A DNA stretch of 9,382 nt from Desulfobacterales bacterium (lineage in GTDB: Bacteria; Desulfobacterota; DSM-4660; Desulfatiglandales; B25-G16). A program made the translations under genes and the position numbers. A model generated the notes under the pieces. That model saw only the letters and a program-made list of their open reading frames with translations, made no database searches and was not told where the DNA came from. Positions 6,233-9,382 of the stretch are shown here, in pieces. Position 1 is the stretch's first letter. Each line of letters begins with the position of its first letter. The DNA lies in the NCBI GenBank assembly GCA_013375385.1, contig JABXJY010000092.1, forward strand, positions 1 through 9,382. Direction: 5' to 3'.

Positions 6233-6877
6233 TTACTCTTTCCCCACCTCCTTGAGGGTATCCATAAACACCTTGTAAAACTTCTCAGTATCAGAGAGGG
6301 CCTTTTTTAGTACTAAAGACAAGCTAGAAAGATCATCAGGGTTTACTACCAGATTGGCACTTTTTCCAAAGGCCATCATATTATCCATGGTCTTGAATTT
6401 TTCGCTCAGCAAAACCAGGAAGATCTTTCTCCTTACACTCATGGAGAGATGGTTGAGATAATTGGTTACGGGACTGCGTTCAAGATCCTGTCCATCAAAA
6501 CCATCGGAAAGGAAGATCAGGTCAAAGTGATAGAGACGCAGTTTGCCCATTGCCTCATTTATGGATGTGGGCAAGATGGCTTTATAGGATAATCCCTCAA
6601 GGGCAGAATTGATCTCCATTACATTTGCTTCATTTCCATCCAGAACAAGAGCTAATCCCGTTCCTTCCTCAAAGAATTCCAGGGGGCTGGTATCATCCCC
6701 ATATTCAAGGCCAGCTTCCTTAAACTCCTCTTTGCTTGGGGCCAGTCTCCTATCAGATGGTTCTATCCTTATCTTGCCCTTACATTTCGGGCAGGTAACA
6801 CTTACCGCTTGACTGGGCGGCAACTTTTCATCCGGTATATTTAGTGTTGTGCCGCACGATTTACAGGTAACATCCAT
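6233..6877 (-). CDS. MJ0042-type zinc ribbon fused to a degenerate receiver-like domain
   Basis: The 214-residue cytoplasmic product has two parts. Residues 1-38 form a zinc ribbon with Cys5/Cys8 and Cys29/Cys32 (VTCKSCGTTLNIPDEKLP...VTCPKCKGKIRI), the MJ0042/zinc_ribbon pattern. After an acidic linker, residues 75-195 alternate hydrophobic strands and helices like a response-regulator receiver: ALVLDGNEANVMEINSALEG, then FDLIFLSDGFDG, FLVLLSE and ANLVVNPDD. The phosphoacceptor Asp position appears to be Ser124 (Asp125 is next to it), no Pro follows, and the conserved Lys of strand 5 is Asn, so phosphorylation is unlikely. It is the last gene of the pilT operon, 25 nt after the second ATPase, which suggests a role in regulating or assembling type IV pili. 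The function is inferred from context only. The receiver assignment rests on secondary-structure pattern, not on clear catalytic residues. Confidence 0.75.
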   Translation of the reverse strand: MDVTCKSCGTTLNIPDEKLPPSQAVSVTCPKCKGKIRIEPSDRRLAPSKEEFKEAGLEYGDDTSPLEFFEEGTGLALVLDGNEANVMEINSALEGLSYKAILPTSINEAMGKLRLYHFDLIFLSDGFDGQDLERSPVTNYLNHLSMSVRRKIFLVLLSEKFKTMDNMMAFGKSANLVVNPDDLSSLSLVLKKALSDTEKFYKVFMDTLKEVGKE

Positions 6878-6902
6878 ACGTCTATCTCTCTATGTAATCT
6901 AC

Positions 6903-8069
6903 TTATAATGATTTACCGTAGCTTTCGTCTATGGCCAGACCCTCTATAGAGGTGGTCTTTTCTCCCTTGGATGCCTTTATTGCGTCTATTGCCCTTCCCA
7001 AAACTGCCTTATGCGATGCATAGGCCATAGCCGTCTCTTCGGTAATAAGGCCATTCTTGTAATGCTCGACAATGCAGTAGTCAAAGGTCATCATACCAAA
7101 GGCCCGACTGTTCCGCATAATATCATAAAATGTCTTATCCTCGGTCTCCCCATTGAGGATAAGGTCTTTTACCATCATGTTTGAGCCTAGTATCTCAAAG
7201 GCGGCTACTCGACCGCCTCCGATTTTAGGAAGCAGTTTTTGGCATACTATCCACCTGACTGTATCAGCCAGCCGAATTCTTATCTGCTTTTCTTCCTCTT
7301 GTTCAAACATGCCTATAATCCTGTTTATGGTCTGCCCTGCATCCACTGTGTGAAGCGTGGTCAAGACAAGATGACCAGTCTCCGCTGCAGAGAGACCTAT
7401 CTCCACTGTCTCCCTGTCTCTCATCTCACCCACGAGAATGACCTTTGGTGCCTGGCGGAGGGCAGCCCGCAAGCCGGAGGAGAACTCGTCAAAATCGGTA
7501 CCCATCTCCCTCTGGTTGAAGGTGGCCTTTTTCTGGGAATGGACAAACTCTACTGGGTCCTCCAAGGTAATTACATGAACTGGTTTTTTTTCATTTATCT
7601 CGTTGAGAAAGGATGCAAGGGATGTAGTCTTTCCAGTTCCTGTAGCACCGGTAACGAGGATTATACCATTCAATTCCTCTGTCATTTTGTTGAAGGTAGG
7701 AGGAAGTTTCATTTCTTCGATGGTGGGCACCCTGGACGGTAGTTGCCTCATCACCACAGAATAGCATCCTTTTTGGGAAAACACATTGACCCTGAAGCGT
7801 GCCTTTCCGGCCAACTGATAGGATAGGTCGCAGGAGCCCTCGGTCACGAGGGTTTTAGTGAGTCTCCTATCATTATCTACCAGGTTGAGGGCAAATATCT
7901 CAGTCTGGAAAGGGGTCAATCGGTCGATGAGAGGTTTAAGGGAGACAGGCTTCAATACACCTGAGGACTCTACCTGAGTTGGTTTATCTACCGTTATATT
8001 TATGTCAGATACATCTTCATATGCCTCTAACATAGACCCCAGGATATGATCTATCTGTTGTTTTCTCAT
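6903..8069 (-). CDS. PilT/PilU-like type IV pilus retraction ATPase (second paralog)
   Basis: This cytoplasmic hexameric ATPase of the secretion/pilus superfamily is predicted to act at the inner-membrane base of type IV pili. The 388 residues hold an N-terminal PAS-like domain in which the usual SDLHL motif is degenerate (SDINITVDKP, 21-30), Walker A GATGTGKT (141-148), Asp box VITLEDPVEF (167-176), Walker B VILVGEMRD (210-218) and His box GHLVLTTLHT (232-241). The PilT C-terminal AIRNLIRE motif, needed for retraction in classic PilT, is replaced by NMMVKDLILNGE. That makes it a PilU-type or PilT2-type accessory ATPase rather than a second copy of PilT; I leave the symbol blank since the subgroup is uncertain. 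The C-terminal tail is longer than in PilT. It starts at ATG 8069 with AAAGGGG about 8 nt upstream, 19 nt after the pilT stop, in an operon. Confidence 0.9.
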   Translation of the reverse strand: MRKQQIDHILGSMLEAYEDVSDINITVDKPTQVESSGVLKPVSLKPLIDRLTPFQTEIFALNLVDNDRRLTKTLVTEGSCDLSYQLAGKARFRVNVFSQKGCYSVVMRQLPSRVPTIEEMKLPPTFNKMTEELNGIILVTGATGTGKTTSLASFLNEINEKKPVHVITLEDPVEFVHSQKKATFNQREMGTDFDEFSSGLRAALRQAPKVILVGEMRDRETVEIGLSAAETGHLVLTTLHTVDAGQTINRIIGMFEQEEEKQIRIRLADTVRWIVCQKLLPKIGGGRVAAFEILGSNMMVKDLILNGETEDKTFYDIMRNSRAFGMMTFDYCIVEHYKNGLITEETAMAYASHKAVLGRAIDAIKASKGEKTTSIEGLAIDESYGKSL

Positions 8070-8088
8070 TTTCTATACCCCTTTGGAG

Positions 8089-9183
8089 TTAGGCCTCGGT
8101 AAAGTCCGCAGGAGGGTTTTTGAGGAATGGAAGAAATTTACTCTTGTCGTTACATTTTGCATATGACTCTTCTGCGCTTATCCTCTTTTTGGTTAAGTGA
8201 TCCATTATGGCATCATCCAAAGATTGCATGCCATATTTCTTTCCGGTCTGGATAGCGGATGGGATCTGGAAGGTCTTCTTTTCCCGTATCAGGTTTCTCA
8301 CTGCTGGGGTAGCAATCATAATCTCAAGTGCTGCGACACGGCCCATGGTATTCCCGCTTTGATCCCTCCGCCTAAATAGACTCTGACACACCACCGCCCT
8401 GAGTCCATCGGACAAGGTGCTCCTGATCTGTTCCTGCTGTTCAGTAGGAAAAACATCTATGATCCTGTCTACCGTTTTGGCTGCAGAGGATGTATGGAGC
8501 GTGCTAAAGACGAGGTGGCCGGTAGAGGATGCCTCAATGGCGAGTTCGACGGTCTCCAGATCCCTCATCTCGCCAACCAGTATAATATCTGGATCCTCCC
8601 TGAGGGCACCTCGCAGGGCTGCAGCAAATGACTTTGTGTGAATTCCGACCTCCCTGTGGTTTATTACAGCCTTGTGACTGACATGGACAAACTCAATCGG
8701 ATCCTCAACGGTAATGATATGATCCTTCCTGGTCTTGTTGGCCTCATCTATTATGGCCGCGAGGGTAGTTGACTTTCCGCTCCCGGTGGGTCCTGTTACC
8801 AGGACAAGCCCTCTCGGCAGTGTAGCGAGCTGTCGGATAACCGGAGGAAGTCCAAGATCTTGACAGGTAAGGATTTTACTGGGTATCTCTCTGAAGACAG
8901 CACCCACACCGTCCTTCTGTCTGAAGAAGTTGGCCCTGTAACGAGCCAGCCCGGCTATCTCATAGGCAAAGTCAACATCTCCTGTCTCTTCAAATATCTT
9001 GATCTTGTGCTCAGGGGCTATCTCGTAGAGCATGGCCTTGAGGGTATCGTCATCCAGTTCCTTGTATTTTACCCTTTCCAGCTCCCCCCGAATCCTCAAA
9101 ACAGGTTGCTTACCAGCAGCTAAGTGCAGGTCTGAAGCTCCTTGATCATTCATGAGCTTAAAGAAGGCATCAATTTGGGCCAT
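8089..9183 (-). CDS. pilT: Type IV pilus retraction ATPase PilT
   Basis: PilT depolymerises type IV pili by ATP hydrolysis, driving twitching motility, DNA uptake or surface sensing; it acts as a cytoplasmic hexamer at the pilus base. The 364-residue product has nearly all hallmarks: SDLHLAAGKQPVLRIRG near residue 18, Walker A GPTGSGKS (about 131-138), Asp box IITVEDPIEFVH, Walker B IILVGEMRD (about 200-208), His box GHLVFSTLHT, and the retraction motif PAVRNLIREKK (about 293-303) followed by IPSAIQTGKKYGMQSLDDAI. I chose the ATG at 9183 because AGGAG lies 6 nt upstream (AGGAGTTAGTGATG); the frame also begins at GTG 9186, too close to the ribosome binding site. It is the first gene of the three-gene minus-strand operon. 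Confidence 0.95.
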   Translation of the reverse strand: MAQIDAFFKLMNDQGASDLHLAAGKQPVLRIRGELERVKYKELDDDTLKAMLYEIAPEHKIKIFEETGDVDFAYEIAGLARYRANFFRQKDGVGAVFREIPSKILTCQDLGLPPVIRQLATLPRGLVLVTGPTGSGKSTTLAAIIDEANKTRKDHIITVEDPIEFVHVSHKAVINHREVGIHTKSFAAALRGALREDPDIILVGEMRDLETVELAIEASSTGHLVFSTLHTSSAAKTVDRIIDVFPTEQQEQIRSTLSDGLRAVVCQSLFRRRDQSGNTMGRVAALEIMIATPAVRNLIREKKTFQIPSAIQTGKKYGMQSLDDAIMDHLTKKRISAEESYAKCNDKSKFLPFLKNPPADFTEA

Positions 9184-9239
9184 CACTAACTCCTTTTAAT
9201 GACGTGAGTCTTGATGAATTGGATGTTTTTGTTATCTAT

Positions 9240-9268
9240 ATCATACATCTTATTAGCTTCAAAGACAA
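9240..9268 (-). promoter_or_regulatory. Possible sigma70-type promoter of the pilT operon
   Basis: On the minus strand TTGTCT (9268-9263, 4/6 match to TTGACA) is followed after exactly 17 nt by TATGAT (9245-9240, 5/6 match to TATAAT). The start of transcription would fall about 50 nt before the pilT ATG. A competing pair, TTGACG-N16-TAAAAC, lies slightly further upstream (9296-9269). Both rest on sequence match alone in an AT-rich region. Confidence 0.3.
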
Positions 9269-9381
9269 GTTTTATGTTTATCTGGGCTTTCGTCAAATAT
9301 TTTCATTAGCCTTAATGAACCCATTGATTTTCTTTGTAAATTCAGATTCTGTAACGACAACTCACTATTTCTTTTCTCCTC
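9259..9381 (-). other. Possible 3' end of a gene upstream of pilT (partial)
   Basis: A minus-strand frame is open from the window edge to a TGA at 9261-9259, giving 40 codons ending KIFDESPDKHKTCL. It contains many charged and polar residues and could be the tail of a gene read in the same direction as pilT, with about 75 nt between them. I recognise no family, and the region is AT-rich, so a chance open frame is quite possible. The sequence to the right of the window would decide it. Confidence 0.2.
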
Positions 9382-9382
9382 C

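Noticed and set aside
7239..7742. 167-codon plus-strand frame opposite the PilT paralog
   Set aside because: Antisense to the Walker A/B-containing ATPase gene, whose reading is unambiguous; no start signal or family likeness.

Overview
The window reads as a piece of a Gram-negative bacterial chromosome of moderate GC content. A member of the Desulfobacterota (old 'Deltaproteobacteria') or a close relative is the best guess. The grounds are the RND efflux pair, which implies an outer membrane; type IV pilus retraction ATPases followed by a zinc-ribbon/pseudo-receiver protein; heavy use of AGG/AGA arginine codons; and an intergenic stretch with decayed mobile-element pieces. The lineage call is inference: there is no rRNA or other phylogenetic marker here.

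Layout. Positions 1-75 are the 3' end (domains V and VI) of a group II intron whose body and any reverse transcriptase lie left of the window. Positions 159-1370 (minus) encode a single-domain Old Yellow Enzyme-type flavin oxidoreductase with a C-terminal cysteine cluster. Positions 1371-2184 hold no intact gene. They contain a frameshifted N-terminal remnant of an integron-type tyrosine integrase (1520-1766), a small purine-rich tandem motif, a perfect 18-bp inverted repeat (1827-1864), and a possible promoter for the genes that follow.

Positions 2185-6222 (plus) hold an RND efflux locus. An intact periplasmic adaptor is followed directly by an inner-membrane pump gene with two independent lesions: a one-base loss in a G run at 3865-3869, and a deletion of about 200 bp at about 5975 that removes the predicted TM9-TM10 part. 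If real, the pump is dead and the adaptor is orphaned. If the lesions are assembly errors, the locus is an ordinary two-gene HAE1-type pump. No outer-membrane channel gene is present.

Positions 6233-9183 (minus), convergent with the RND locus, form a compact three-gene operon: pilT (retraction ATPase), a second PilT/PilU-like ATPase 19 nt downstream, and, after 25 nt, a 214-residue protein joining an MJ0042-type zinc ribbon to a receiver-like domain that seems to lack the phosphorylation site. The operon suggests that the third protein works with pilus retraction. It is the least described gene here and the best lead. The AT-rich 200 bp upstream of pilT carry a candidate promoter and perhaps the tail of another gene.

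I found no CRISPR array, tRNA, rRNA, toxin-antitoxin pair or recognisable defence system.
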